A DNA stretch of 64,000 nt from an uncultured Faecalibacterium sp. (lineage in GTDB: Bacteria > Bacillota > Clostridia > Oscillospirales > Ruminococcaceae). The stretch spans positions 1-64,000 of the forward strand of contig CAKSZS010000002.1 of the NCBI GenBank assembly GCA_934525845.1, given 5' to 3'. The position numbers and the translations under genes were made by a program. A model generated the notes under the pieces. The model worked only from the letters and a program-made list of their open reading frames with translations. It searched no databases and had not been told where the DNA came from. The stretch's first letter is position 1. Each line of letters begins with the position of its first letter. Below are positions 57,792-64,000 of this stretch, one piece after another.

Positions 57792-58147
57792 AGCCCCAGC
57801 GCCCGGCGAAGGGCGGCGGCCACCCGTGCCATGTCGGCGTCGGTCAGGTGGTACAGGTATTCGGTCAGGTCCGCGGCGTCCACCGCGTGCAGCTGGCGGG
57901 TCAATGCAGCGCTGTCCTCGGCGGGATAGCCGGTCAGCAGAACATTGTCGTAGGTACCGTCGCCGCGGGCCAGCTGGGCCGGGCTTGCGCTGAACGGGAT
58001 CACCAGCACCGTGCTGTTGGTCTGGTTGGCTTCGTCGCGGCTGACGACCAGCGCCGGACGGTCGCCCCGTGTCAGGCGGGTATCGGTGGGTTTGCGGTGG
58101 CTGTCGCTCAGCCACCAAACGTCGCCGCGCCGTTTGTCGGTAAACAT
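57788..58147 (-). CDS. PemK/MazF-like protein
   Basis: This 119-residue protein has the MazF-type pattern: RRGDVWWLSD (6-15), RGDRPALVVSRDEANQTNSTVL as the core strand pair, and LTGYPAEDSAALTRQLHAVD before the C-terminal helix DADMARVAAALRRAL. These proteins are mRNA-cutting toxins, but phage early forms may have other roles. A dedicated antitoxin is not evident. The 62-residue gene coupled to its 3' end is the nearest candidate. Confidence 0.8.
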   Translation of the reverse strand: MFTDKRRGDVWWLSDSHRKPTDTRLTRGDRPALVVSRDEANQTNSTVLVIPFSASPAQLARGDGTYDNVLLTGYPAEDSAALTRQLHAVDAADLTEYLYHLTDADMARVAAALRRALGL

Positions 58148-58161
58148 GGCGGTTCCTCCTC

Positions 58162-58485
58162 TCAGGCGTCTCTGCGGCTGCTGTGCTCGGGCAGGGCCGG
58201 GTACTCCGGGCTACGGGCGTGGGTGCGGTGGACCTTCCGGGCGGCACGCTTGTACTGCTGGTTCTCCTCGTGCAGGCCCCACAGCGATGCGCCGATGCCC
58301 AGCAGGGTGCACAGCCCGGCGCAAAGGTACAGCGGGGCGCGTGCCGCCGCCGCGCCGTAGCCGTAACCGCCGAAGTGCATCAGCAGCAGGGTGATGCCGG
58401 CTTCGGCCAGCTGCAGGGCTTTGAAGGCCAGCAGGACGCCGCAGGCAGCGAATCCGGCCAGAGTGAGTGGGTGTAGCTTTTTCAT
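58162..58485 (-). CDS. Small membrane protein
   Basis: This 107-residue protein has two hydrophobic segments (about 7-37 and 45-70) and a basic soluble tail with KRAARKVHRTHARS. AGGAGGAGG sets the ATG at 58485. It is probably in the inner membrane. Function unknown. Confidence 0.72.
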   Translation of the reverse strand: MKKLHPLTLAGFAACGVLLAFKALQLAEAGITLLLMHFGGYGYGAAAARAPLYLCAGLCTLLGIGASLWGLHEENQQYKRAARKVHRTHARSPEYPALPEHSSRRDA

Positions 58486-58501
58486 TTGTGGTTCCTCCTC
58501 C

Positions 58502-58711
58502 TCAGTAGCATTTGAATTCCTGATCCAGCAGGGTGTCCAGCCGGATCGTCTTGCCCCGGCCCCGGCCGCTCCACCCATCCGGGTACTGCTGGGTGACCCG
58601 CTTCGGGCTGGTGCCCATCTGGGCAGCGGCCTGCGCGACGGTCAGCCGGATGCAGCCGGTGGCGGAGTAGATGGCGCGGTATGCGTCGTGCCAGGCTTCC
58701 GGGCGTTTCAT
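58502..58711 (-). CDS. Small HTH protein (excisionase-like)
   Basis: This 69-residue protein has CIRLTVAQAAAQMGTSPKRV as a helix-turn-helix, then a basic RGRGKTIRLDTLL. The size and early place fit an excisionase or small regulator. AAGGAG precedes the ATG. Confidence 0.65.
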   Translation of the reverse strand: MKRPEAWHDAYRAIYSATGCIRLTVAQAAAQMGTSPKRVTQQYPDGWSGRGRGKTIRLDTLLDQEFKCY

Positions 58712-58717
58712 GGGTGG

Positions 58718-59488
58718 TTACTCCTTCTTCGGGCCGATCAGCATCAGGCGGAAGGCTTCGCGGCCCTTGGGCGTGACCATCGTCTGGGTGCCGGTGATGC
58801 GCCTGCCGTTCTTGTCGTACTCCCGGAGCTGGAACAGCCCGTCGTTCATTGCCGGGTCCGGCACCAGCTTGCCGCAGGGGTCGCGGTACAGGTACTTGCG
58901 CTCGATCAGCCAGCGGGTGAAGGTCTGGCGCGGGATGCGCAGCTCGTCGGCGGTCTCCTGCAGGCCGGTCAGCTGGTTCGCGGCCACCTGCCGGTCGAAG
59001 TAGTCCGCTTTCGGCTGCATGGCCTGGTTGGCGGCGCTCAGCTTCGCGTTCTCTGCGGTGAGTTGGGCGTTCTTCTCGCGTTCGGCCTTGATCTGCTGGC
59101 ACAGCTGGATCACCGTGTCCGGGTTCAGGATCGCTTCCCGCAGCGCTGCGGGGGTCATGTAGTGGCCGCTCTTGCGGATGCTGGGCAGGACTTCGGAGGT
59201 GACCCAGTCGGTGAACTTCTCGGCGGAGGGGAGCTTCGAGCTGAACACCAGCCGGTACAGGTCGGACTCCGGAATGAAGCTCATCTCGATGGTCTTGTCC
59301 GTGGCCTGTGGGTGAGGTACGTTCCGTTTCAGAACGTACCGGCAGTGGTCGGTGACGGCCTTACGCGGAATCGCGTAGCCGAGTGCTTGGGCCACATCGG
59401 TGGCGGCGAACAACACCGCCCCGTTGTTATCCTCCAGCGTCCGGACGGTGCCGAACTCGGAGCTGCTGAAAATCTGAAGATCTGTCAT
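58718..59488 (-). CDS. Phage antirepressor (BRO-N and KilA-C domains)
   Basis: This 256-residue protein has an N-terminal BRO domain (VLFAATDVAQALGYAIPRKAV, then VLPSIRKSGHY), a coiled coil (AEREKNAQLTAENAKLSAANQ) and a KilA-C domain with FDRQVAANQLTGLQETADEL and TRWLIERKYLYR. It likely binds DNA or the repressor to favour lytic growth. The ATG at 59488 has GGAGGATG at good spacing. Confidence 0.9.
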   Translation of the reverse strand: MTDLQIFSSSEFGTVRTLEDNNGAVLFAATDVAQALGYAIPRKAVTDHCRYVLKRNVPHPQATDKTIEMSFIPESDLYRLVFSSKLPSAEKFTDWVTSEVLPSIRKSGHYMTPAALREAILNPDTVIQLCQQIKAEREKNAQLTAENAKLSAANQAMQPKADYFDRQVAANQLTGLQETADELRIPRQTFTRWLIERKYLYRDPCGKLVPDPAMNDGLFQLREYDKNGRRITGTQTMVTPKGREAFRLMLIGPKKE

Positions 59489-59514
59489 TGGTAACATCCT
59501 CCAATGTTGTTAAA

Positions 59515-59736
59515 TCACAACTTTTTAGGCAAAAAGAAATAGTTTCCGATCTCTGCAGACGGAATATCCAACAGGGTGCAGATGCGGTCGATCTCGTCCT
59601 GGCGGAATGCAAAATTCCCGGCCAGCTTCTGGCAAAACTGCCCCTCGCTGATTCCAGCTTTTTCCGCCAGCTCCTTCTGCGTCATGCCGCAGCTCCGAAT
59701 GCGTCCGCGCAGCAGGGTATAATCCATTGCGGGCAT
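59515..59736 (-). CDS. Cro-like HTH regulator
   Basis: This 73-residue protein has MTQKELAEKAGISEGQFCQKLAG as helix-turn-helix and ends IGNYFFLPKKL. It is divergent from the CI-like repressor and heads the leftward early operon. AGGAGGTGAGAACC sets the ATG at 59736. Confidence 0.88.
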   Translation of the reverse strand: MPAMDYTLLRGRIRSCGMTQKELAEKAGISEGQFCQKLAGNFAFRQDEIDRICTLLDIPSAEIGNYFFLPKKL

Positions 59737-59754
59737 GGTTCTCACCTCCTGTCT

Positions 59755-59881
59755 GTATGTTGTGGTTTCGCAACCATGGCCACAGTATACTGCTGCTCTT
59801 GCGGAATGTCAACACAAAAATAGAGATTTCACAATTTTCTTTTCGGCGGGTATTGATTTTTCGCAACCGGTATATTATACT
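59755..59881. promoter_or_regulatory. Lysis-lysogeny control region with divergent promoters and operators
   Basis: Minus strand early promoter: TTGACA (59812-59807), 17 bp, TATACT (59789-59784). Plus strand repressor promoter: TTGATT (59853-59858), 17 bp, TATACT (59876-59881). Operator candidates are GGTTTCGCAACC (59764-59775, palindromic), TTTTCGCAACCGG (about 59858-59870) and ATTCCGCAAG on the minus strand near 59806-59797. A GTATGTT word lies at 59755. Confidence 0.8.
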
Positions 59882-59912
59882 TACACCAGAACGTGAAGAA
59901 AGGAGCTATCCT

Positions 59913-60590
59913 ATGGCAAAAAAGACAGCAACCTTCGCACAGCGCCTGCGTGCCGGGCTGAACCTGCGTAACATGAAACAGATCGAGCTGGCCGAGCGCT
60001 CCGGCATTTCCAAGTACAGCATTTCGCATTACCTGAAGGGTGACTGGGAGGGAAAGCAGGACGCTGTCTACGAATTGGCGCAGGCGCTGGGGGTTTCGGA
60101 AGCCTGGCTGATGGGCTACGACGTTCCGCCTGAAAAAGAAGCAACCGGGGGGACCCACCGAAAACTGAACCTGCAGCTGTTCGGCGCTACACCGTGCGAC
60201 CCCGCGCAGGTGGCGCCGCTTCTGGGCACCGTCCGGGCGGGCCTGCCGATGTACGCAGAAGAGAACATCGAGGCCTATTTTCCGATCCGGCAGACCGATG
60301 GGGCCAAGTACTTCTGGCTGACCATCCGGGGCGACAGCATGAACGCTGCCGGAATGGATGAGGGCGACCAGATCCTTGTGCGGGAGCAGCCCGAAGTGGA
60401 GAACGGCGAGATCGCAGTGGTTCTGGTGAACGGCGACGAAGCCACCGTGAAGACCTTCCGGCAGGAGGGGCCGCTGGTCATCCTGACGCCCCGCAGCACC
60501 AACCCGGTGCACCAGCCGCAGATCTACGACCTGAAGACCACGCCCGTCCGGGTGCTGGGGAAGGTCATCGAGTGCCGGAAGGTGTTCTGA
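59913..60590 (+). CDS. CI/LexA-type phage repressor (HTH plus S24 peptidase)
   Basis: This 225-residue repressor has an N-terminal HTH (IELAERSGISKYSISHYLKG, 24-43), and a C-terminal S24 domain with Ala109-Gly110 as likely cleavage site (VRAG). Ser142 (GDSM) and Lys180 (EATVK) form the dyad. It should be cut under RecA activation, linking induction to DNA damage. GAAAGGAG precedes the ATG at 59913. It is divergent from the Cro-like gene. Confidence 0.94.
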   Translation: MAKKTATFAQRLRAGLNLRNMKQIELAERSGISKYSISHYLKGDWEGKQDAVYELAQALGVSEAWLMGYDVPPEKEATGGTHRKLNLQLFGATPCDPAQVAPLLGTVRAGLPMYAEENIEAYFPIRQTDGAKYFWLTIRGDSMNAAGMDEGDQILVREQPEVENGEIAVVLVNGDEATVKTFRQEGPLVILTPRSTNPVHQPQIYDLKTTPVRVLGKVIECRKVF

Positions 60591-60612
60591 CTACCAGCAT
60601 ACGTTGACTACC

Positions 60613-60836
60613 GAAATTCCCATAAAACCCTACGCGGGCGGGCATCAAGCGCGTTCTCGCGCGTGTATACTCTTATTTTCTTCTGATAAGGGTCAGGATA
60701 AGAGTTTGAGTATGTTGAGTATGTTTCGCCCCGAAAACCCGCATGAACACTCACTTTTTCGTGACTACAAACTCTGTAACAATTACGTCCTAGATTTTTG
60801 TTGGTTACAACTGGAATTTTGTTGTTTCTGTATGCA
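60613..60836. repeat. 224-bp phage repeat, copy C
   Basis: The same length and nearly the same sequence as 33573-33796. It has GTATGTT words at 60710 and 60719, and the 31-bp core at 60733-60763. It lies between the repressor gene and the terminator before the integrase. Confidence 0.9.
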
Positions 60837-60880
60837 GACGTTGCGCAGGTTTGCATACGCTATCTGAACCTGAAAATGCA

Positions 60881-60916
60881 AAAACGCCCCCGGTGCTACC
60901 AACACCGAGAGCGTTT
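60881..60916. terminator. Terminator between repressor and integrase
   Basis: AAAACGCCCCCGGTG pairs with CACCGAGAGCGTTT with a small internal bulge. It is followed by a spacer of about 110 bases in which I see only the integrase ribosome site. Confidence 0.72.
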
Positions 60917-61025
60917 GGAATAGATCGGCTTGCTCACGGGGTGAGACAATACCAGACCAGACACCTGTATTGTAGCACCTCCGGGCAGGCTTGTCAAAGT
61001 GTACCCTTATGGAGGTGTTATTTTT

Positions 61026-62189
61026 ATGGCTGAATCAAAAAAGAAACCGGCAAAGCGTCCGGACGGCGGGGTCTGCATCCACCGGTCGGTGGGTCTGCCG
61101 AAGTCGCGGGTGTTCTACGGCAAGACCCGGGCGGAAGCGGAGCGCAAATACCAGGACGCGGTGCTGGCCTACAAGCTGGAGCGCATGGATCCGAAGGAGA
61201 AGCGCTACACCTTTCAGGCGGTGTCCGTGGCGTATGAAGAGTATATCACCGGGCCGCAGCACCCGGTGCGGCGTGGTACGGTGAACGCCTACAAGAAGCA
61301 CTTCGCCCCTGCCAGAGCCTATTTCGGCGACACCGTGATGAACGACATCGACGCCCAGGCGGTGGGCGGATATCTGGAGCATCTGAAGCTGGAGGGCAAG
61401 AGCAAGCACTCCATCAAGAACGCGAAAAGCGTGCTGTCCTGCACCTTCACCTACTGGTGCGCCAACTATCACGGCACTGGCAACCCCGTGCTGCTGGCAA
61501 AGCTGCCTGCGGGGCTGAAGGACGGCAGCAGGGAAGAACCCACCGAGCAGCAGCGGGACCTCATCAATGCACACCCCGAGGGCTGCGGCTTCTGGGCCTG
61601 GCTGTTTGAGTACACCGGGATGCGTCTGGGCGAAGCCAACGGCCTGCAATGGAAGGACGTGGATCTGGATGCCGGGACGATCACGCTGGTGCAGGCCATG
61701 CCCTGGGACCGCAACCAGCCCTACCGGGAGCTGCTGAAGACCGAGAAAGCATACCGTACCATTCCCATCCTGACGCCGCTGCGGCCCCTGCTGGAGGCCG
61801 GGAAAGCTGCCCATGCGCCGGAGGACTATGTCCTGTCGGGGGAGGGCAAGCCCCTGACCGAGAGCAAGTACGAGCACCGCTGGATGCTCTACTGCCGGGG
61901 GCTGGGATTGTGCGAGAGCTACACCCGGCAGGTGAAGCTCCCAGCGTTCCAGAACCGCCCCGAGCGAATCGTGGAACGGACCGTGTACCGCCCGCTGGTC
62001 ACGGCCCACCAGTTCCGGCATCTGTTTGCCACGAACCTGTTTTACGCGGGTGTGCCGGATATGGTCGCGCAAAATCTGCTGGGCCATGCGGACATCATGA
62101 CCACTCGCCGGGTCTACCAGCACCTGCGGGAGAAGGAGAGCGCCCGTTACACGGCGCAGCTGGACGCCTATGTGAGCGGGAAGCGGTAA
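61026..62189 (+). CDS. int: Phage tyrosine integrase
   Basis: This 387-residue recombinase has an N-terminal arm-binding domain (KRPDGGVCIHRSVGLPKSRV), a core-binding SAM-like domain (about 65-165), and a catalytic domain. The catalytic residues are Arg200 (GMRLGE), Lys in KTEKAYRTIPI, His328-Arg331 (HQFR), His354 (LLGHAD) and Tyr364. It inserts the phage into tRNA-Leu. The ATG at 61026 is set by GGAGGTG. It points away from the rest of the prophage, toward attR. Confidence 0.95.
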   Translation: MAESKKKPAKRPDGGVCIHRSVGLPKSRVFYGKTRAEAERKYQDAVLAYKLERMDPKEKRYTFQAVSVAYEEYITGPQHPVRRGTVNAYKKHFAPARAYFGDTVMNDIDAQAVGGYLEHLKLEGKSKHSIKNAKSVLSCTFTYWCANYHGTGNPVLLAKLPAGLKDGSREEPTEQQRDLINAHPEGCGFWAWLFEYTGMRLGEANGLQWKDVDLDAGTITLVQAMPWDRNQPYRELLKTEKAYRTIPILTPLRPLLEAGKAAHAPEDYVLSGEGKPLTESKYEHRWMLYCRGLGLCESYTRQVKLPAFQNRPERIVERTVYRPLVTAHQFRHLFATNLFYAGVPDMVAQNLLGHADIMTTRRVYQHLREKESARYTAQLDAYVSGKR

Positions 62190-62248
62190 AATTCATACAA
62201 TGCGAGCCGGGAAGTGCGGTGAAAATCGGCTTCCTGGCCCGTGGTTTC

Positions 62249-62312
62249 TCACTACAATTTCACTACAATGCCCCCGCAAAAGCAGGCAGTATTGGGCAGT
62301 ATCCGGCAGTAT
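62249..62312. repeat. Integrase arm-type direct repeats beside attR
   Basis: TCACTACAAT occurs at 62249-62258 and 62260-62269. GGCAGTAT occurs three times at 62285, 62295 and 62305, one helical turn apart. This phasing between int and the core site fits arm binding by integrase or an accessory protein. Confidence 0.65.
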
Positions 62313-62331
62313 CTGACCCCTGCGAAAAACG

Positions 62332-62377
62332 AAAAACCCGCGAAGCTACGAATTTTTAGCGTAACTTCGCGGGTTTT
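62332..62377. terminator. Terminator between integrase and tRNA-Leu
   Basis: AAAAACCCGCGAAG (62332-62345) pairs with CTTCGCGGGTTTT (62365-62377). It is phage-side and sits seven bases from attR. Confidence 0.85.
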
Positions 62378-62383
62378 CTTTTA

Positions 62384-62403
62384 TGCGAGGGAGGGGACTC
62401 GAA
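62384..62403. other. attR core
   Basis: The second copy of the 20-bp core, here as the 3' end of the intact tRNA-Leu. The phage-side flank reads TTA where the old host sequence had TGG, so the encoded CCA was lost. Confidence 0.92.
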
Positions 62404-62464
62404 CCCCCAAGGATAAACCACACGCACCTCAAACGTGCGCGTCTGCCAGTTCCGCCACCCTCGC
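62384..62464 (-). tRNA. tRNA-Leu (anticodon GAG)
   Basis: The minus strand folds as a class II tRNA: acceptor GCGAGGG/CCCTCGC, discriminator A, anticodon stem CACGT/GCGTG around TTGAGGT giving GAG, a long variable arm, and T-loop GGTTCGAGTCC. CCA is not encoded. The prophage core overlaps its last 20 bases. Confidence 0.93.
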
Positions 62465-62644
62465 ATATTCGGTTGTGTGCAACCCTCACGGCCCTTGAGG
62501 TGAGAAGGCCGCTGTCTTGCGGACTGCTTGAATATATTACCACATTTCCCCGGGAACGTCAAGCTTCTTTCATGGATTTTTTTCGCATGGCATATGGTAT
62601 GGAAGCACCGGTGTGCTCAAATCCGCGTAAGGAGGATGATTTTT

Positions 62645-63487
62645 ATGGGATCTGCTGTTCTGCGTTTTTCCCGCCGGACGGTTCTGCGGGGACTGCTGGC
62701 GCTGGCGGGAGCCACCGCATTCGGGGTCGGGCTTTTCCTGCCGGTGCCGGCGGAGACCGTCTGCACCCAGCAGGATCTGACCCGGGAGCCGGACGCTGCC
62801 GTCTTTTCGCCGGCGGTGCAAACGGTGGAAGCGCCCCCGCAGGAAACCGCTGTTCTGCCGGAAAAGTGGGTCTGCCTGACCTTCGATGACGGCCCCAGCA
62901 AGACTACGCCGGAGGTCCTGCGCGTCCTGAACGCTGCGGGGGTGCACGCGACCTTCTTCGTGGTGGCCACCGACTACAACGAAACGTATCTGCCCCTGCT
63001 CACCGAGGCCGCTGCCGCCGGGCACCAGATCGCGCTGCACTCGGCGTCCCACGAGTACCGCGACATCTACCGCAGCAGCGAAGCCTACTGGAAGGACATC
63101 GCCCTGCTCAAGGAGCGCATCGCGCCCTATGTGGACGCGGAGAGCATCCGGTATCTGCGGTTTCCGGGCGGCAGCACCAACACGGTCAGCCGCCGCTACG
63201 GCGGCAAGGGCCTGATGCAGCAGCTCAAGACCGAGGCAGAGGAAAACGGCTATCGCTGGGTGGACTGGAACGTCTGCGCCGAGGATGCCGTAGGCGGCAA
63301 GCCCAGCGCCGACACCATTTACCGCAACGTGGTGCGGGAGACCGGGGAACAGACCCACTGCGTTGTGCTGATGCACGATTCCTCCACCACCCGCACCACC
63401 GCCGAGGCCCTGCCGGACATCGTGCAGTGGTATGCCGACAACGGCTACACCTTCCTCACGGTGGCCCAGGCGCTGCCGCTGGGGTAA
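62645..63487 (+). CDS. Polysaccharide deacetylase family protein
   Basis: This 280-residue protein has an N-terminal membrane anchor or signal (SRRTVLRGLLALAGATAFGV), a linker, then a NodB domain. Its motifs are CLTFDDGPSKTTP (metal Asp), HSASHEY (His pair) and RFPGGSTN. It removes acetyl groups from peptidoglycan or other GlcNAc polymers outside the membrane. AAGGAGG sets the ATG at 62645. The RR pair near the start looks Tat-like, but a plain signal anchor is more likely. Confidence 0.9.
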   Translation: MGSAVLRFSRRTVLRGLLALAGATAFGVGLFLPVPAETVCTQQDLTREPDAAVFSPAVQTVEAPPQETAVLPEKWVCLTFDDGPSKTTPEVLRVLNAAGVHATFFVVATDYNETYLPLLTEAAAAGHQIALHSASHEYRDIYRSSEAYWKDIALLKERIAPYVDAESIRYLRFPGGSTNTVSRRYGGKGLMQQLKTEAEENGYRWVDWNVCAEDAVGGKPSADTIYRNVVRETGEQTHCVVLMHDSSTTRTTAEALPDIVQWYADNGYTFLTVAQALPLG

Positions 63488-63717
63488 CGGCGGTTTACGC
63501 TCCGTTCACAATTCATTTGAAAAAAGTGCTTTTTCTTTGCGGGGTTTCATGCTATAATAGAACACAGACCCGGCTTTGGGGCCGGAAGGCACCGCGCTCT
63601 GGCAAACTGCAGCGCAGTGCCGCATTGAACGGGGCAGGGCAGCGGTGTACTGCTCTGCCGGGGCAATGCCCGCAAGGTATGGCGGGCGGGAAAATCAAAA
63701 AGAGAGGCGAATCGAGA

Positions 63718-64000
63718 TGTTGGATATGATCAAGTGCAGCACCGGCGGCGCATATTATGCCCGCGGCGAGTGGGTGCCCGCAGACGGCAATGCGGCAGCG
63801 GCGCTGGCCGCCAAGGGCTTTGATGCCGCTGCCGTGGCAAACGCCAAGACCGGCACCATGGCCTACAGCATTCTGCAGGCCCACAACACCAGCGGCGATG
63901 CCGAGAACCTGAAGATCAAGTTTGACGCCATGGCCAGCCATGACATCACCTTTGTGGGCATCATCCAGACGGCCCGTGCGTCCGGCCTGGAAAAGTTTCC
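63718..64000 (+). CDS. Aconitase-family hydratase, N-terminal part
   Basis: The window ends inside this gene, so only the first 94 residues are seen. The words GTMAYSILQAHNTSG, LKIKFDAMASHDITFVGIIQTARASGLEKF match the uncharacterised aconitase-family hydratases (YbhJ-like) of Clostridia. The cluster-binding residues lie beyond the window. AGAGAGGCGAATCGAG precedes the ATG. An extended -10, TGCTATAAT, is at about 63550-63558. The spacer from 63488 to 63717 shows no other feature. Confidence 0.8.

Larger units (their letters stand above)
19567..62403. mobile_element. Complete siphovirus-type prophage in tRNA-Leu
   Basis: The element is bounded by the 20-bp direct repeat TGCGAGGGAGGGGACTCGAA (19567-19586 and 62384-62403); the right copy is the 3' end of a tRNA-Leu gene. 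Between them are integrase, repressor, replication, packaging, head, tail and lysis genes in the usual order, so the prophage appears complete. There is a tape measure but no sheath gene, and a Dit plus Gp37-like baseplate, which points to a long non-contractile tail. Almost all genes point left. I saw no broken core gene, so it could be inducible. Confidence 0.95.

Noticed and set aside
33514..60856. Similar short minus-strand peptides (HEKVSVHAGFRGETY...) encoded in repeat copies A and C
   Set aside because: The peptide similarity only reflects DNA identity. The frame breaks early in copy B and no good ribosome site precedes it, so I treat the repeats as non-coding.

Overview
The window reads as chromosome from a GC-rich gut Clostridia species. 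My best guess is Faecalibacterium or a close Oscillospiraceae relative. The guess rests on gene order (SRP RNA-dnaX-YbaB-recR-smpB-ssrA), a codon style rich in GCC, CTG and GGC, sigma-A promoters, and strong Shine-Dalgarno sites with some GTG and TTG starts. No database search was possible, so the species name is inference.

Region 1 (1-19566) is host DNA. It opens with the end of a 5S rRNA and two converging small genes. Next come a MATE exporter with its MerR regulator, a flavin-reductase-like protein, a D-Ala-D-Ala carboxypeptidase, a YbaN protein, a corrinoid adenosyltransferase, a small metal-binding domain protein, a PanE-like reductase and an alpha/beta hydrolase. A leftward block follows: an XPD/DinG-type helicase, a PRK06851-like ATPase and a family 4 uracil-DNA glycosylase. 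Then rightward come pta, SRP RNA, dnaX, ybaB, recR, smpB, tmRNA and a lone Spo0A-C-type DNA-binding protein.

Region 2 (19567-62403) is a complete siphovirus-type prophage of about 42.8 kb in the 3' end of a tRNA-Leu(GAG) gene, bounded by a 20-bp direct repeat. Read from the integrase end it holds: tyrosine integrase, LexA-type repressor, divergent Cro-like gene, antirepressor and small early genes including a PemK/MazF-like protein. Replication genes follow: a conserved hypothetical, DUF2800, DUF2815, a family A polymerase, a VapE-type primase/helicase, VRR-NUC and an SNF2 helicase. The late region contains DUF4417, two ADP-ribosyltransferase-like proteins each followed by a small Lys-rich protein, a ParB-methylase, terminase, portal, minor head, scaffold, capsid, head completion and tail genes, tape measure, baseplate, tail tip, an M15 endolysin and two holins. 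Nearly everything runs leftward. The main exception is a rightward cassette of nine small unknown genes (34256-36647) between the minor head and scaffold genes. A leftward lipoprotein gene with its own promoter adjoins that cassette.

Region 3 (62384-64000) is host DNA again: the tRNA-Leu gene, a polysaccharide deacetylase and the start of an aconitase-family hydratase.

The strongest new-looking signals are these. (a) Four copies of a phage promoter element, AASTCRTAACGTTTT, each followed at exactly 19 nt (from AACGTT) by a -10-like hexamer; they precede DUF4417, one ART-like gene, the methylase and the scaffold gene. (b) A duplicated two-gene module, an ART-like protein with a Gly/Met-rich leader plus a Lys-tailed partner, that could be virion-delivered effectors. 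(c) A 224-bp intergenic repeat in three copies, one embedded in an iteron-like array next to the primase gene. (d) The small-gene cassette, a candidate anti-defence locus. (e) A 480-bp GG-rich degenerate repeat tract in the early operon.
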